The notes beneath the pieces were generated by a model. That model was given only the letters and a program-made list of their open reading frames with translations, had not been told where the DNA came from and made no database searches. The translations under genes and the position numbers were made by a program. A DNA stretch of 64,000 nucleotides. It comes from Pseudomonas sp. 8AS (lineage in GTDB: Bacteria > Pseudomonadota > Gammaproteobacteria > Pseudomonadales > Pseudomonadaceae). This document shows, piece by piece, positions 53,999 to 63,354 of the stretch (within the stretch, counting starts at the first letter, position 1; each line of letters opens with the position of its first letter). The DNA lies in contig NZ_LR733406.1 of the NCBI RefSeq assembly GCF_902506505.1, positions 2,340,825-2,404,824 of the forward strand, written 5' to 3'.

Positions 53999-56900
53999 AT
54001 GTTCAAAGCCAGTCACGTCTTGCAGGGCGATGCGCTCAACAAGACCGCCGCCGAATTCTTCCCCGTCATCAGCGCCAACTACGCTGTCGACGAGGCCGCT
54101 TACCTGCAGGAACTGCTGCAGCTGGCCGATCCCGGCGAGCCGGGCATCGACCTGATCCGCGGCAACGCGCGCCGGCTGATCGACGACGTGCGCAGCCGCG
54201 ACAACGCCGTCGACACCCTCGACGCACTCCTGCGCCAGTACAGCCTCGACACCCAGGAAGGGCTGATGCTCATGTGCCTGGCCGAGGCGCTGCTGCGCGT
54301 GCCGGACGCCGCCACCGCCGACGCGCTGATCCGCGACAAGCTCAACGCCGCCGAGTGGGAACGCCACCTCGGCCAGAGCGACAGCGTGCTGGTCAACTTC
54401 GCCGCCTGGGGCCTGGTCATGACCGGCAAGGTGGTCGACCCGCAAACCGCCGATGGCCGCCCGAAGAGCGTACTCGGCAAGCTGATCCAGCGTTCCGGCG
54501 AGCCGGTGATCCGCGCCGCGATGAACCAGGCCATGAAGATGATGGGCAAGCAGTTCGTCCTCGGCCGCAGCATCAGCGAAGCGCTGAAGAACGGCCGGCC
54601 GTGCCGCGAACAGGGCTACACCTATTCCTTCGACATGCTCGGTGAAGCGGCGCTGACCGCCGACGACGCCGAGAAGTACATGGCCGACTACCGCAAGGCG
54701 ATCGACACCGTCGGCGCCGAGCCGCAGGTCGGTCCGGGCCCGCGCCCGTCGATCTCGATCAAGCTGTCCGCCCTGCATCCGCGCTATGAAGTGGCGCAGC
54801 GCGAGCGCGTGCTCAGCGAGCTGTTCGCCAATGTGCGCGAACTGGCCATCCGCGCGCGCAAGCTGAATGTCGGCATTTCCGTGGACGCGGAGGAGGCCGA
54901 CCGCCTCGAACTGTCCCTGGAGCTGTACGAGAAGCTGATGCGCGACCCGGCCATTGCCGGCTGGGGCGAGTTCGGCCTGGTGGTCCAGGCCTACTCCAAG
55001 CGCTGCCTGCCGGTGCTGGTGTGGCTGACCCTGCTGGGCAAGGAACTCGGCGCCAGGATGCCGCTGCGCCTGGTCAAGGGCGCCTACTGGGACAGCGAGA
55101 TCAAGCAGTGCCAGGTGCAGGGTGCCAGCGGCTACCCGGTGTTCACCCGCAAGGAAGGCACCGACACCTCCTACCTGGCCTGCGCCCGCTACCTGCTGAG
55201 CGAGCACACCCGCGGGGTGATCTACCCGCAGTTCGCCAGCCACAACGCGCACACCGTGACCTGCATCCTGGCCATGGCCGGCGATCGCGAGTTCGAGTTC
55301 CAGCGCCTGCACGGCATGGGCGATGCGCTGTACGACACGGTGCTGGAGAAGCACCGCAAGAACGTGCGCATCTACGCCCCGGTCGGCGCGCACAAGGACC
55401 TGCTGCCGTACCTGGTGCGGCGCCTGCTGGAAAACGGCGCCAACTCCTCGTTCGTCCACCAGCTGGTCGACCCCAGCGTGCCGGTCGAGTCGCTGATCGA
55501 TCACCCGGTGACGCAACTGCGCAAGTTCAAAACCCCCGGTAACGACAGAATCCCCCACCCGCTGGCGCTGTTTGGCGCGGCGCGGAAAAACTCGCAGGGC
55601 ATCAACATGAATATCCAGAGCCAGTGGGCCGGCCTCGAGGCCGATTTCAACGCCAACCTGAACAAGACCTGGCAAGCCACGCCGGTGATCAACGGCGAGA
55701 AACTCGCCGGCACCGCCCAGGAAGTACGCTGCCCCTACGACCTGAACAAGCTGGTCGGCACGGCCCAGTGGGCCAGCGCCGAGCAGGCCGCCAAGGCCCT
55801 CGACGTGCTCAGCGGCGCCTGGCCGCGCTGGAACGCCACCCCGGTGGACGAACGCGCCGCCGTGCTGGACCGCCTGGCCGACCTGCTGGAAGCCAACCGC
55901 GCCGAACTGATGGCGCTGTGCACCCTGGAAGCCGGCAAATCGCTGCAGGACGGCATCGACGAAGTCCGCGAAGCGGTCGACTTCTGCCGCTACTACGCCC
56001 AGCAGGCCCGCCTGCGCCTGGGCCGCGAAGAGCTGCAGGGCCCGACCGGCGAGCGCAACGAGCTGTTCCACGAAGGCCGCGGCGTGTTCGCCTGCGTCAG
56101 CCCGTGGAACTTCCCGCTGGCCATCTACCTGGGCCAGATCAGCGCCGCGCTGGTCGCCGGCAACTGCGTGCTGGCCAAGCCGGCCGAGCAGACCAGCCTG
56201 ATCGCCGCCCGCGCCACCGAGCTGATGTTCGAGGCCGGCCTGCCCAAGGACGTGTTCGCCCTGTTGCCGGGCGACGGCGCCACCCTGGGCGGCGTGTTCT
56301 GCCGCGATGCCCGCGTAGCCGGCGTGTGCTTCACCGGCTCCACCGACACCGCGCGCATCATCAACCGCCAGCTGGCCGACAAGCCGGGCCCGATCGCCGC
56401 GCTGATCGCCGAAACCGGCGGGCAGAACGCGATGATCGTCGACTCCACCGCGCTGCCCGAGCAGGTGGTCAAGGATGCCGTGCAGTCCGCCTTCACCAGC
56501 GCCGGCCAGCGTTGCTCGGCCCTGCGCGTGCTGTACGTGCAGGCCGATATCGCCGAGCGCGTGCTCGACCTGCTCAAGGGCGCCATGGCCGAACTGACCG
56601 TCGGCCCGACCCACCTGCGCGTCAGCGACGTCGGCCCGGTGATCGACGGCGAAGCCAAGGCCGGTCTGGAGGCCCACATCAAGCAGCTCAAGGACGCCGG
56701 CAAGCTGATTGCCGAAGCCAAGCTGCCGGCCGGCCTGAACGGCCACTTCATCGCCCCGGTGGCGTTCGAGATCGGCGGCATCCACGAGCTGAGCAAGGAA
56801 CACTTCGGTCCGATCCTGCACGTGGTGCGCTTCCAGGCCAACGAGCTGGATCAGGTGGTCGCGGCGATCAACGCCACCGGCTACGGCCTGACCCTCGGCG

Positions 56901-57154
56901 TGCACAGCCGCAACGAGGAAACCGCCAAGCGCATCGAGGCCCAGGCTCGTGTCGGCAACCTGTACGTCAACCGCAACCAGATCGGCGCGGTGGTCGGCGT
57001 GCAGCCGTTCGGCGGCTGCGGCCTGTCCGGCACCGGGCCGAAAGCCGGTGGCCCGAGCTACCTGCTGCGCTTCGCCAATGAACGCACCACCTCGGTCAAC
57101 ACCACCGCGGTGGGCGGCAACGCCTCGCTGCTGTCGCTGGGCGACGCCGAGTAA
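53999..57154 (+). CDS. putA: bifunctional proline dehydrogenase / P5C dehydrogenase PutA
   Basis: 1051 residues oxidising proline to glutamate. The FAD proline dehydrogenase barrel occupies the first half (AEEADRLELSLELYEKL; RLVKGAYWDSEIKQCQ near 357; HNAHTV). The aldehyde dehydrogenase domain follows (VSPWNFPLAIYLGQISAALV; catalytic Glu804 in AETGGQNAM; Cys839 in SAGQRCSALR). No N-terminal ribbon-helix-helix DNA-binding domain is present, so unlike E. coli PutA it is not a repressor. The P. aeruginosa enzyme is likewise the short form. ATG at MFKASHVLQG with AGAGGAGGGG 6 bases upstream. Confidence 0.96.
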   Translation: MFKASHVLQGDALNKTAAEFFPVISANYAVDEAAYLQELLQLADPGEPGIDLIRGNARRLIDDVRSRDNAVDTLDALLRQYSLDTQEGLMLMCLAEALLRVPDAATADALIRDKLNAAEWERHLGQSDSVLVNFAAWGLVMTGKVVDPQTADGRPKSVLGKLIQRSGEPVIRAAMNQAMKMMGKQFVLGRSISEALKNGRPCREQGYTYSFDMLGEAALTADDAEKYMADYRKAIDTVGAEPQVGPGPRPSISIKLSALHPRYEVAQRERVLSELFANVRELAIRARKLNVGISVDAEEADRLELSLELYEKLMRDPAIAGWGEFGLVVQAYSKRCLPVLVWLTLLGKELGARMPLRLVKGAYWDSEIKQCQVQGASGYPVFTRKEGTDTSYLACARYLLSEHTRGVIYPQFASHNAHTVTCILAMAGDREFEFQRLHGMGDALYDTVLEKHRKNVRIYAPVGAHKDLLPYLVRRLLENGANSSFVHQLVDPSVPVESLIDHPVTQLRKFKTPGNDRIPHPLALFGAARKNSQGINMNIQSQWAGLEADFNANLNKTWQATPVINGEKLAGTAQEVRCPYDLNKLVGTAQWASAEQAAKALDVLSGAWPRWNATPVDERAAVLDRLADLLEANRAELMALCTLEAGKSLQDGIDEVREAVDFCRYYAQQARLRLGREELQGPTGERNELFHEGRGVFACVSPWNFPLAIYLGQISAALVAGNCVLAKPAEQTSLIAARATELMFEAGLPKDVFALLPGDGATLGGVFCRDARVAGVCFTGSTDTARIINRQLADKPGPIAALIAETGGQNAMIVDSTALPEQVVKDAVQSAFTSAGQRCSALRVLYVQADIAERVLDLLKGAMAELTVGPTHLRVSDVGPVIDGEAKAGLEAHIKQLKDAGKLIAEAKLPAGLNGHFIAPVAFEIGGIHELSKEHFGPILHVVRFQANELDQVVAAINATGYGLTLGVHSRNEETAKRIEAQARVGNLYVNRNQIGAVVGVQPFGGCGLSGTGPKAGGPSYLLRFANERTTSVNTTAVGGNASLLSLGDAE

Positions 57155-57396
57155 CCAGGCAGGACCAGGCGCCGGCCCCACAAGGGCCGGCGTCGTGCTG
57201 CGGAGCAACCCGCAGCCAACCGTCTCCGGGAGGGAGGCGGCGTGCAGGCAAGTGGATCAGGCCAACCATGTTTTTGGTCCGTCGCCCGTGGTGGCGGCGG
57301 CCATTGCAACGCCCGCCACAAGCGGGCGGATTTGCCAACCCCGCTGCGGAGTAACCGCCGCGGCGTCATAAAAACAATCCAGAGGGTATTCCTCCC
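57155..57396. other. putA-putP intergenic region
   Basis: 240 GC-rich bases with several small palindromes (for example GCCCGCCACAAGCGGGCGG at 57311). No T-run terminator and no ORF. It may contain the putP promoter or an mRNA-processing structure. Confidence 0.4.
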
Positions 57397-58887
57397 ATGA
57401 CAGCTAGCACTCCGATGCTGATCACCTTCGTGGTGTACATCGCCGCGATGGTCTTTATCGGCCTCTTCGCCTACTTGCGTACCAAGAACCTTTCCGACTA
57501 CATCCTCGGTGGCCGCAGCCTCGGCAGCTTCGTCACCGCGCTGTCCGCCGGCGCCTCCGACATGAGCGGCTGGCTGCTCATGGGCCTGCCGGGCGCGGTG
57601 TACATGTCCGGCCTGTCCGAAGGCTGGATCGCCATCGGCCTGATCGTCGGCGCCTACCTCAACTGGCTGTTCGTCGCCGGCCGTCTGCGCGTGCAGACCG
57701 AGCACAACGGCAACGCCCTGACCCTGCCGGACTACTTCACCAACCGCTTCGAAGACAGCAGCCGCATCCTGCGCATCTTCTCCGCCCTGGTGATCCTGGT
57801 GTTCTTCACCATCTACTGCGCCTCGGGCGTGGTGGCCGGTGCGCGCCTGTTCGAAAGCACCTTCGGCATGAGCTACGAAACCGCCCTGTGGGCCGGTGCC
57901 GCGGCAACCATCGCCTACACCTTCATCGGTGGCTTCCTGGCGGTGAGCTGGACCGACACCGTGCAGGCCACCCTGATGATCTTCGCCCTGATCCTCGCTC
58001 CGGTGATGGTGATGGTGGCCACCGGCGGCATGGACAGCACCTTCGCTGCCATCGAGCTGCAGGACGCGACCAACTTCGACATGCTCAAGGGCGCCACCTT
58101 CGTCGGCGTGATCTCGCTGATGGCCTGGGGCCTGGGCTACTTCGGCCAGCCGCACATCCTGGCGCGCTTCATGGCCGCCGATTCGGTCAAGTCGATCCCG
58201 GCTGCCCGTCGCATCTCCATGACCTGGATGATCCTCTGCCTGGGCGGCGCCGTGGCCGTGGGCTTCTTCGGCATCGCCTACTTCTCCGCGCATCCGGACA
58301 TGGCCGGCGCCGTGACCGAGAACCCGGAGCGGGTGTTCATCGAGCTGGCCAAGATCCTGTTCAACCCCTGGGTTGCCGGCGTGCTGCTGTCCGCCATCCT
58401 GGCCGCGGTGATGTCCACCCTGAGCTGCCAGCTGCTGGTCTGCTCCAGCGCCCTGACCGAGGACTTCTACAAGGCCTTCCTGCGCAAGAACGCCAGCCAG
58501 GTCGAGCTGGTCTGGGTCGGCCGCGCCATGGTGCTGCTGGTGGCGCTGATCGCCATCGTCCTGGCCTCCAACCCGGATAACCGCGTACTGGGCCTGGTGT
58601 CCTACGCCTGGGCCGGCTTCGGTGCCGCCTTCGGCCCGGTGGTGATCCTCTCGCTGCTGTGGAAAGGCATGACCCGCAACGGCGCCCTGGCCGGCATGGT
58701 GGTCGGTGCGGTGACCGTGGTGGTGTGGAAGAACTGGATCGGCATGGGCCTGTACGAAATCATCCCGGGCTTCATCCTCGCCACCCTGGCCATCCTGGTG
58801 TTCAGCCGCATCGGCAACGGCCCGTCGAAAACCATGCTCAAGCGCTTCGACGAAGCCGAGAAGGAATACCAGGACGCCCACATCTGA
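57397..58887 (+). CDS. putP: sodium/proline symporter
   Basis: 496-residue sodium:solute symporter with about 13 hydrophobic helices. SAGASDMSGWLLMGLPGAVY is the sodium-binding signature of PutP. Others: LTLPDYFTNRFEDSSRILRI, TFIGGFLAVSWTDTVQATLM, GYFGQPHILARFMAADSVKS. Supplies proline to PutA; same orientation, separate by 242 bases. Confidence 0.96.
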   Translation: MTASTPMLITFVVYIAAMVFIGLFAYLRTKNLSDYILGGRSLGSFVTALSAGASDMSGWLLMGLPGAVYMSGLSEGWIAIGLIVGAYLNWLFVAGRLRVQTEHNGNALTLPDYFTNRFEDSSRILRIFSALVILVFFTIYCASGVVAGARLFESTFGMSYETALWAGAAATIAYTFIGGFLAVSWTDTVQATLMIFALILAPVMVMVATGGMDSTFAAIELQDATNFDMLKGATFVGVISLMAWGLGYFGQPHILARFMAADSVKSIPAARRISMTWMILCLGGAVAVGFFGIAYFSAHPDMAGAVTENPERVFIELAKILFNPWVAGVLLSAILAAVMSTLSCQLLVCSSALTEDFYKAFLRKNASQVELVWVGRAMVLLVALIAIVLASNPDNRVLGLVSYAWAGFGAAFGPVVILSLLWKGMTRNGALAGMVVGAVTVVVWKNWIGMGLYEIIPGFILATLAILVFSRIGNGPSKTMLKRFDEAEKEYQDAHI

Positions 58888-58988
58888 TACCCCCAGGCGC
58901 GGCTGGCCGGTCGTCCAGCCGCTGCCTTAGCTCCGCCACAGGCCCAGTGCCTGCGGCGGGGCACCACGCACGACCCGATAGTGCTTTC

Positions 58989-59023
58989 CGGCCCACGTCT
59001 CCCGGCGTGGGCCGGTTTTTTTT
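58989..59023 (+). terminator. terminator of putP
   Basis: GGCCCACG-TCTCCCGG-CGTGGGCC followed by a run of eight T. Confidence 0.85.
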
Positions 59024-59053
59024 GCCTGCGATAAATCCCCCTTGGCTTCCTGC

Positions 59054-59123
59054 CGGAGCGGCTTCAGCCGCGATGCCTTCCAGCAGCGCCGAGCCTCCCA
59101 TCGCGGCTAAAGCCGCTCTTGCG
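59054..59123. repeat. REP-type inverted repeat (third family)
   Basis: CGGAGCGGCTTCAGCCGCGA and inverted TCGCGGCTAAAGCCGCTCTT separated by 25 bases; typical Pseudomonas REP pair downstream of putP. Confidence 0.85.
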
Positions 59124-59296
59124 CCGAGCTCCACCTGCCGCCAGCGCATTGCCGCCCCGCGGCGCCCGGCATGGCCAGCCAACACCTGCCACCGATTGGG
59201 GCGTGACCCGTTTTGGCGCCTGGATTAGCGCCCTCAACTGGTGCGTGACCGCCCGGTCTAATATTCAAGTCATTGAAAATAAACAATAAAGTTCTG

Positions 59297-59312
59297 TGGC
59301 ACGGGCCTTGCG
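59297..59312 (+). promoter_or_regulatory. sigma-54 promoter of the ATP-grasp operon
   Basis: TGGCACGGGCCTTGCG: consensus -24/-12 with 10-base spacing between GG and GC. The predicted start lies about 25 bases before the ATP-grasp ATG. An AT-rich stretch (TAATATTCAAGTCATTG) precedes it. Confidence 0.85.
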
Positions 59313-59346
59313 ATGGTACTGACGACCAGGTGGCAAGGAGTACGGC

Positions 59347-60756
59347 ATGGTCCGCACCTTTTTTAACGAGATGTACGACGCGAGCGGCAGCGTCCGCCCG
59401 CACTACCGGGAATTTGCCCGCTGGCTGGCCGACACCCCGCAAGAGCTGCTGGCCCAGCGCCGGCGTGAAGCCGACCTGCTGTTCCACCGCGCCGGCATCA
59501 CCTTCACCCTCTACGGCGACGAGCAGGGCACCGAGCGCCTGATCCCCTTCGACATCATCCCGCGCAGCATCCCCGCCAGCGAATGGCGCATCGTCGAGGC
59601 CGGCTGCATCCAGCGCGTGCAGGCGCTGAACCTGTTCCTCGCCGACCTCTACCACGAGCAACGCATCATCAAGGCCGGCATCATCCCCGCCGAACAGGTG
59701 CTGGCCAACGAGGGCTACCAGCTGGCCATGCAGGGCCTCGACCTGCACCGCGACCTCTACGCGCACATTGCCGGGGTCGACCTGGTGCGCGATGGCGACG
59801 GCACCTACTACGTACTGGAAGACAACCTGCGCACCCCCAGCGGCGTCAGCTACATGCTCGAAGACCGCAAGATGATGATGCGCCTGTTCCCCGAGCTGTT
59901 CGCCATGCAGCGGGTGGCCCCCATCGACCACTACCCGAGCCTGCTGCTCGACACCCTGAAAAGCGCGAGCCCCTTGGACAACCCCAGCGTGGTGGTACTG
60001 ACGCCCGGACGCTTCAACAGCGCCTACTTCGAGCACGCGTTCCTCGCCCGCGAGATGGGCGTGGAGCTGGTGGAGGGCGCCGACCTGTTCGTCCGTGACG
60101 ACAAGGTATTCATGCGCACCACGGCCGGCCCGCAGGCGGTGGACGTGATCTACCGGCGCCTGGACGACGCCTTCCTCGATCCGCTGGCCTTCAACCCCGA
60201 CTCCATGCTCGGCGTGCCCGGCCTGCTCTCGTCCTACCGCAGCGGCAACGTGGTGCTGGCCAACGCAGTGGGCACCGGGGTGGCGGACGACAAGTCGATC
60301 TACCCCTATGTCACCGACATGATCCGCTTCTACCTGGACGAGGAGCCGATCCTGAAAAACGTGCCGACCTGGCAGTGCCGCAAGCCTGAGGACCTGTCCC
60401 ACGTGCTGGCCAACTTGCCTGAGCTGGTGGTCAAGGAAACCCAGGGCTCTGGCGGCTACGGCATGTTGGTCGGCCCGGCGGCGAGCAAGGCCGAGATCGA
60501 GGCCTTCCGCACCCGCCTCAAGGCCAACCCGGCGGCCTACATCGCCCAGCCCACCCTGTGCCTGTCGACCTGCCCGACCTTCGTCGAGAGCGGTATCGCT
60601 CCGCGCCATATCGACCTGCGCCCGTTCGTCCTGTCCGGCCGCGAAACCCGCCTGGTGCCCGGCGGCCTGACCCGCGTGGCGCTGCGCGAGGGCTCGCTGG
60701 TGGTCAACTCGTCGCAGGGCGGCGGGACCAAGGACACCTGGGTGGTCGAGGATTAA
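59347..60756 (+). CDS. circularly permuted ATP-grasp protein (COG2308 type)
   Basis: 469 residues. Conserved FNEMYDASGSVRPHYREFAR, EDNLRTPSGVSYMLEDRKMM, TPGRFNSAYFEHAFLAREMG, KETQGSGGYGMLVGPAASKA and RPFVLSGRE, the pattern of circularly permuted ATP-grasp enzymes that ligate peptide-like substrates. In many bacteria this gene travels with alpha-E, transglutaminase and the proteasome-like Anbu. Start ATG with AAGGAG upstream. Substrate unknown. Confidence 0.9.
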   Translation: MVRTFFNEMYDASGSVRPHYREFARWLADTPQELLAQRRREADLLFHRAGITFTLYGDEQGTERLIPFDIIPRSIPASEWRIVEAGCIQRVQALNLFLADLYHEQRIIKAGIIPAEQVLANEGYQLAMQGLDLHRDLYAHIAGVDLVRDGDGTYYVLEDNLRTPSGVSYMLEDRKMMMRLFPELFAMQRVAPIDHYPSLLLDTLKSASPLDNPSVVVLTPGRFNSAYFEHAFLAREMGVELVEGADLFVRDDKVFMRTTAGPQAVDVIYRRLDDAFLDPLAFNPDSMLGVPGLLSSYRSGNVVLANAVGTGVADDKSIYPYVTDMIRFYLDEEPILKNVPTWQCRKPEDLSHVLANLPELVVKETQGSGGYGMLVGPAASKAEIEAFRTRLKANPAAYIAQPTLCLSTCPTFVESGIAPRHIDLRPFVLSGRETRLVPGGLTRVALREGSLVVNSSQGGGTKDTWVVED

Positions 60757-60768
60757 GGAAACCGCATC

Positions 60769-61719
60769 ATGCTGAGCAGAACTGCCTCCGATCTGTACTG
60801 GATGTCGCGCTACCTGGAGCGCGCCGAGAACCTCGCGCGCATGCTCGACGTCAGCTATTCGCTGTCGCTGATGCCGCAGGACGGCCGCGGCGACGGTCTC
60901 GACGAACTGGCCATGCCGCTGCTGATCACCGGCACCCTGGACCAATACCTGGAACGCCACGGGCAGATGCACGCCGAGCGCATGCTGCACTTCTTCGCCC
61001 TCGATGCGGACAACCCGGCGAGCATCTACTGCTGCCTGCAGGCCGCGCGCAGCAATGCCCATGCGGTGCGCGGGCGCATCACCGCGGACATGTGGGAGAA
61101 CATCAACGCCACCTGGCTGGAGATGCGCGGCATCGCCGCCGAGGGCCTCGGGCGCTACGGCATCAGCCGCTTCTGCGAATGGGTCAAGGAGCGCTCGCAC
61201 CTGTTCCGCGGCGCCACCTTCGGCACCATCATGCGCGGCGAGGCCTACCGCTTCATCCGCCTGGGCACCTTCATCGAACGCGCCGACAACACCCTGCGCC
61301 TGCTCGATGCGCGCTATGAGATGCTCGGCGAGGAGGCCGACACGGTCAGCGACACCTCGGCGCGCGGCTACTACCAGTGGAGCGCGCTGCTGCGCGCCCT
61401 GTCCTCGTTCGAGGCCTTCACCGAGATCTACCGCGGCTCGCCGCGCACCTACAAGATCGCCGAACTGCTGCTGCTGCGCCCCGAGGTGCCGCGCTCGCTG
61501 CGCTCGTGCATGGAGGAGCTCAACCTGATGCTCTCCGGCCTGCCCGGCGACAACGGCCGCCCGGCCCAGCGCCTGGCCGCCGAACTGGACGCGCGCCTGC
61601 GCTACACCAGCATCGACGAGGTGCTGGGCGAGGGGCTGCATGTCTGGCTCACCGATTTCATCCTGCTCGTCCGGCAGTTGGGCAGCGCCATCCACACGTC
61701 CTATCTGGAGGTCGTATGA
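60769..61719 (+). CDS. alpha-E domain protein (COG2307 type)
   Basis: 316-residue all-helical protein. SRTASDLYWMSRYLERAENL is the family N-terminus, with SFEAFTEIYRGSPRTYKIAE and SFCEWVKERS-like segments. 12 bases after the ATP-grasp gene; its stop overlaps the transglutaminase start (ATGA). Thought to act with the ATP-grasp partner in peptide ligation; no catalytic residues are known. Confidence 0.9.
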   Translation: MLSRTASDLYWMSRYLERAENLARMLDVSYSLSLMPQDGRGDGLDELAMPLLITGTLDQYLERHGQMHAERMLHFFALDADNPASIYCCLQAARSNAHAVRGRITADMWENINATWLEMRGIAAEGLGRYGISRFCEWVKERSHLFRGATFGTIMRGEAYRFIRLGTFIERADNTLRLLDARYEMLGEEADTVSDTSARGYYQWSALLRALSSFEAFTEIYRGSPRTYKIAELLLLRPEVPRSLRSCMEELNLMLSGLPGDNGRPAQRLAAELDARLRYTSIDEVLGEGLHVWLTDFILLVRQLGSAIHTSYLEVV

Positions 61720-62510
61720 GACTCTCGATCCGTCACGACACTACCTACAACTACGATGACCAGGTGCGCGCCAGCATCCAGTACCTGCGCCTGACCCCGC
61801 AGGAAAGCGCGCGCCAGCACGTGCTCAGCTGGCAGCTCGACCTGCCGCGCCAGGTGCGTGCCCAGCGCGACCCGTTCGGCAATATCCTGCATGTGCTGAC
61901 CCTCGACGAACCCCACGAGGCACTGGTGATCGGCGCCCGCGGCCAGGTCGAGATCGACGAGCAGTGCGAGTCGGAAAGCGGCAGCGGCTCGGCCTTGCCC
62001 TACCTGCGCTTCACCCGTCTGACCCAGCCCGACGAGGCGCTGCGCGAGTTCGCCCGGCTCGGCAGCGCCGGGCGCCGCGACCGCGACGGGCTCATCGAAC
62101 TGATGCACGGCCTGCACGCGCAGATGCCCTACACCCCGGGCGCCACCCGGGTCGACAGCACCGCCGCCGAGGCCTTCGCCGGCCGCGCCGGGGTCTGCCA
62201 GGACCACACCCACGCCTTCCTCGCCTGCGCGCGCAGCCTGGGCGTGCCGGCGCGCTACGTGTCCGGCTATCTGTTCACCGAAGACAGCGGCCACCTGGCC
62301 AGCCACGCCTGGGCCGAAGCCTGGCTGGACGACGCCTGGTACAGCTTCGATGTGACCAACCAGCTGGCCCGCCCCGAGCGCCACCTCAAGCTGGCCGTGG
62401 GTCTCGACTACCTGGATGCCTGCCCGGTGCGCGGCATGCGCCGCGGCGGTGGCGGCGAACAGATGCACGCGCGGGTCAAGGTCGCGCCGTTGCTGCAGAT
62501 GCAGCAGTAG
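61716..62510 (+). CDS. transglutaminase-like cysteine protease domain protein
   Basis: 264 residues. N-terminal Bact_transglu_N (IRHDTTYNYDDQVRASIQYL) and a papain-like core with Cys160 in AGVCQDHTH, His about 196 in ASHAWAEAW and Asp about 211 in SFDVTNQ, so the triad is intact. Last recognisable gene of the operon; Anbu, the usual fourth member, is not downstream. Likely cleaves or transfers peptides made by the ATP-grasp partner. Confidence 0.9.
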   Translation: MRLSIRHDTTYNYDDQVRASIQYLRLTPQESARQHVLSWQLDLPRQVRAQRDPFGNILHVLTLDEPHEALVIGARGQVEIDEQCESESGSGSALPYLRFTRLTQPDEALREFARLGSAGRRDRDGLIELMHGLHAQMPYTPGATRVDSTAAEAFAGRAGVCQDHTHAFLACARSLGVPARYVSGYLFTEDSGHLASHAWAEAWLDDAWYSFDVTNQLARPERHLKLAVGLDYLDACPVRGMRRGGGGEQMHARVKVAPLLQMQQ

Positions 62511-62971
62511 CTGCGGCCCAGGCGAGAGGGAAACGCAGCGCTATCCGCAGCGCGTTGGCGCCCCGCGGCAGCAACTAGGCGGCGTTGGCCAGCAAGCTGG
62601 CGAGGATTTGCTGGGCCGTGTGCCGTCACCCGCGACGCTGCAGCGGCCACCGGCAAAGCATGCCGCCCGCCTGACGGCGAGCGGGTTGATCAATGCTGTG
62701 TTGTATGGGGTAGCGAACGTGGATTGCCCTGTATTTCGCGGCGCGCGGGTAGGTTGGCGTTGAGCGCAGCGAAGCCCAACAACCGGGGAGATCGTTGCGC
62801 TTCGTCGTGCTGCTCCTCGCCGATAACAATCATGATCCGTGTGATCGCTTGAACGCTTGGCCCCCGCTGCGCGAACTACAGAATGGCCAGGGCACTGCCC
62901 ACTGCAAGGCCGGATATACGAATGCAACCGCGCTGACGACAGGATCAAAAAAAGCTTTCCTCACTGCTTGT
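62511..62971. other. degenerate junction region without genes
   Basis: About 460 bases. Contains fragments of dispersed repeats (GTTGGCCAGCAAGCTGGCGA at 62585; AGGTTGGCGTTGAGCG...GAAGCCCAAC at 62751-62780). The last 180 bases up to the IS1111-type end are probably IS remnant. No coding frame with a ribosome site is convincing. Confidence 0.5.
62751..62780. repeat. single copy of the GTTGGGCTTCGC repeat
   Basis: AGGTTGGCGTTGAGCGCAGC followed by GAAGCCCAAC; matches one arm of the inverted repeat at 26797-26880. Confidence 0.65.
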
Positions 62972-62984
62972 GGGGAGAGTCCAT
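62972..62984. mobile_element. IS1111-type terminal inverted repeat (remnant, element extends left)
   Basis: GGGGAGAGTCCAT is the inverted counterpart of ATGGACTCTCCC at 63781, the end of the IS110/IS1111-type element entering from the right. Here it directly abuts half an attC site (ATACGCATTGTTAGCC), as expected for IS1111-attC elements, which insert in attC. The rest of this copy is degraded. Confidence 0.6.
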
Positions 62985-63001
62985 ATACGCATTGTTAGCC
63001 G
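62985..63001 (-). repeat. 5' half of an attC site (interrupted)
   Basis: On the minus strand GGCTAACAATGCGTAT: the inverse core GGCTAAC containing the stop codon of the 119-aa cassette gene, followed by attC-like AATGCG. The remainder is replaced by the IS1111-type end. Confidence 0.65.
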
Positions 63002-63354
63002 TGACACACACCTACAACCATTAGATTTAAAGCATTGCTATAGACAAGGCCAATTATATTTTCTGGGTTGTCATATTTCTGGTACCAGGCAGAGGACTCT
63101 TTGGTTTTCATAGGTGGCACGTAATCATTAAAACTCCCCATGCCGCCAAAAACGTTTCGTACTGATATAGAGAGCTCATTAAGTGAGGTTTGATCAAAAC
63201 CATGGGCCAAAAATTGATCGGTGGTTTGCAAGCAATGCTCAAAATGGGCCAGCCAGTAAGTTGGCTTGTCTAGTCGAAGAAGTTCGCACAGCGGCATGAG
63301 AGCCTTCTGTAATTCTTCAAGTTGTTGTGTACGGACGCTGATGTCTATTGTCAT
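62995..63354 (-). CDS. cassette-borne hypothetical protein, 119 aa
   Basis: AT-richer than its surroundings. N-terminal helices (VRTQQLEELQKALMPLCELL; WLAHFEHCLQTTDQFLAHGF), then SVRNVFGGMGSFNDYVPPMK and a small hydrophobic end (IIGLVYSNALNLMVVGVCHG). The GGMGSFND segment recalls proteins of the DUF6966 kind, but I cannot confirm it. The ATG follows the attC core GTTAGCC with no spacer and the stop lies in the next inverse core, the classical layout of an integron gene cassette. Function unknown. Confidence 0.78.
   Translation of the reverse strand: MTIDISVRTQQLEELQKALMPLCELLRLDKPTYWLAHFEHCLQTTDQFLAHGFDQTSLNELSISVRNVFGGMGSFNDYVPPMKTKESSAWYQKYDNPENIIGLVYSNALNLMVVGVCHG

Noticed and set aside
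53891..57208. 1105-codon open frame antisense to putA
   Set aside because: Shadow of putA caused by codon bias; no start signal and no recognisable domain.
59107..61695. 862-codon open frame antisense to the ATP-grasp/alpha-E genes
   Set aside because: Spans two well-supported genes on the other strand and their intergenic gap; composition is that of an antisense shadow.
62795..62998. 67-codon plus-strand frame next to the cassette region
   Set aside because: No ribosome site; it runs through the IS1111-type end and half attC and shows no protein-like pattern.
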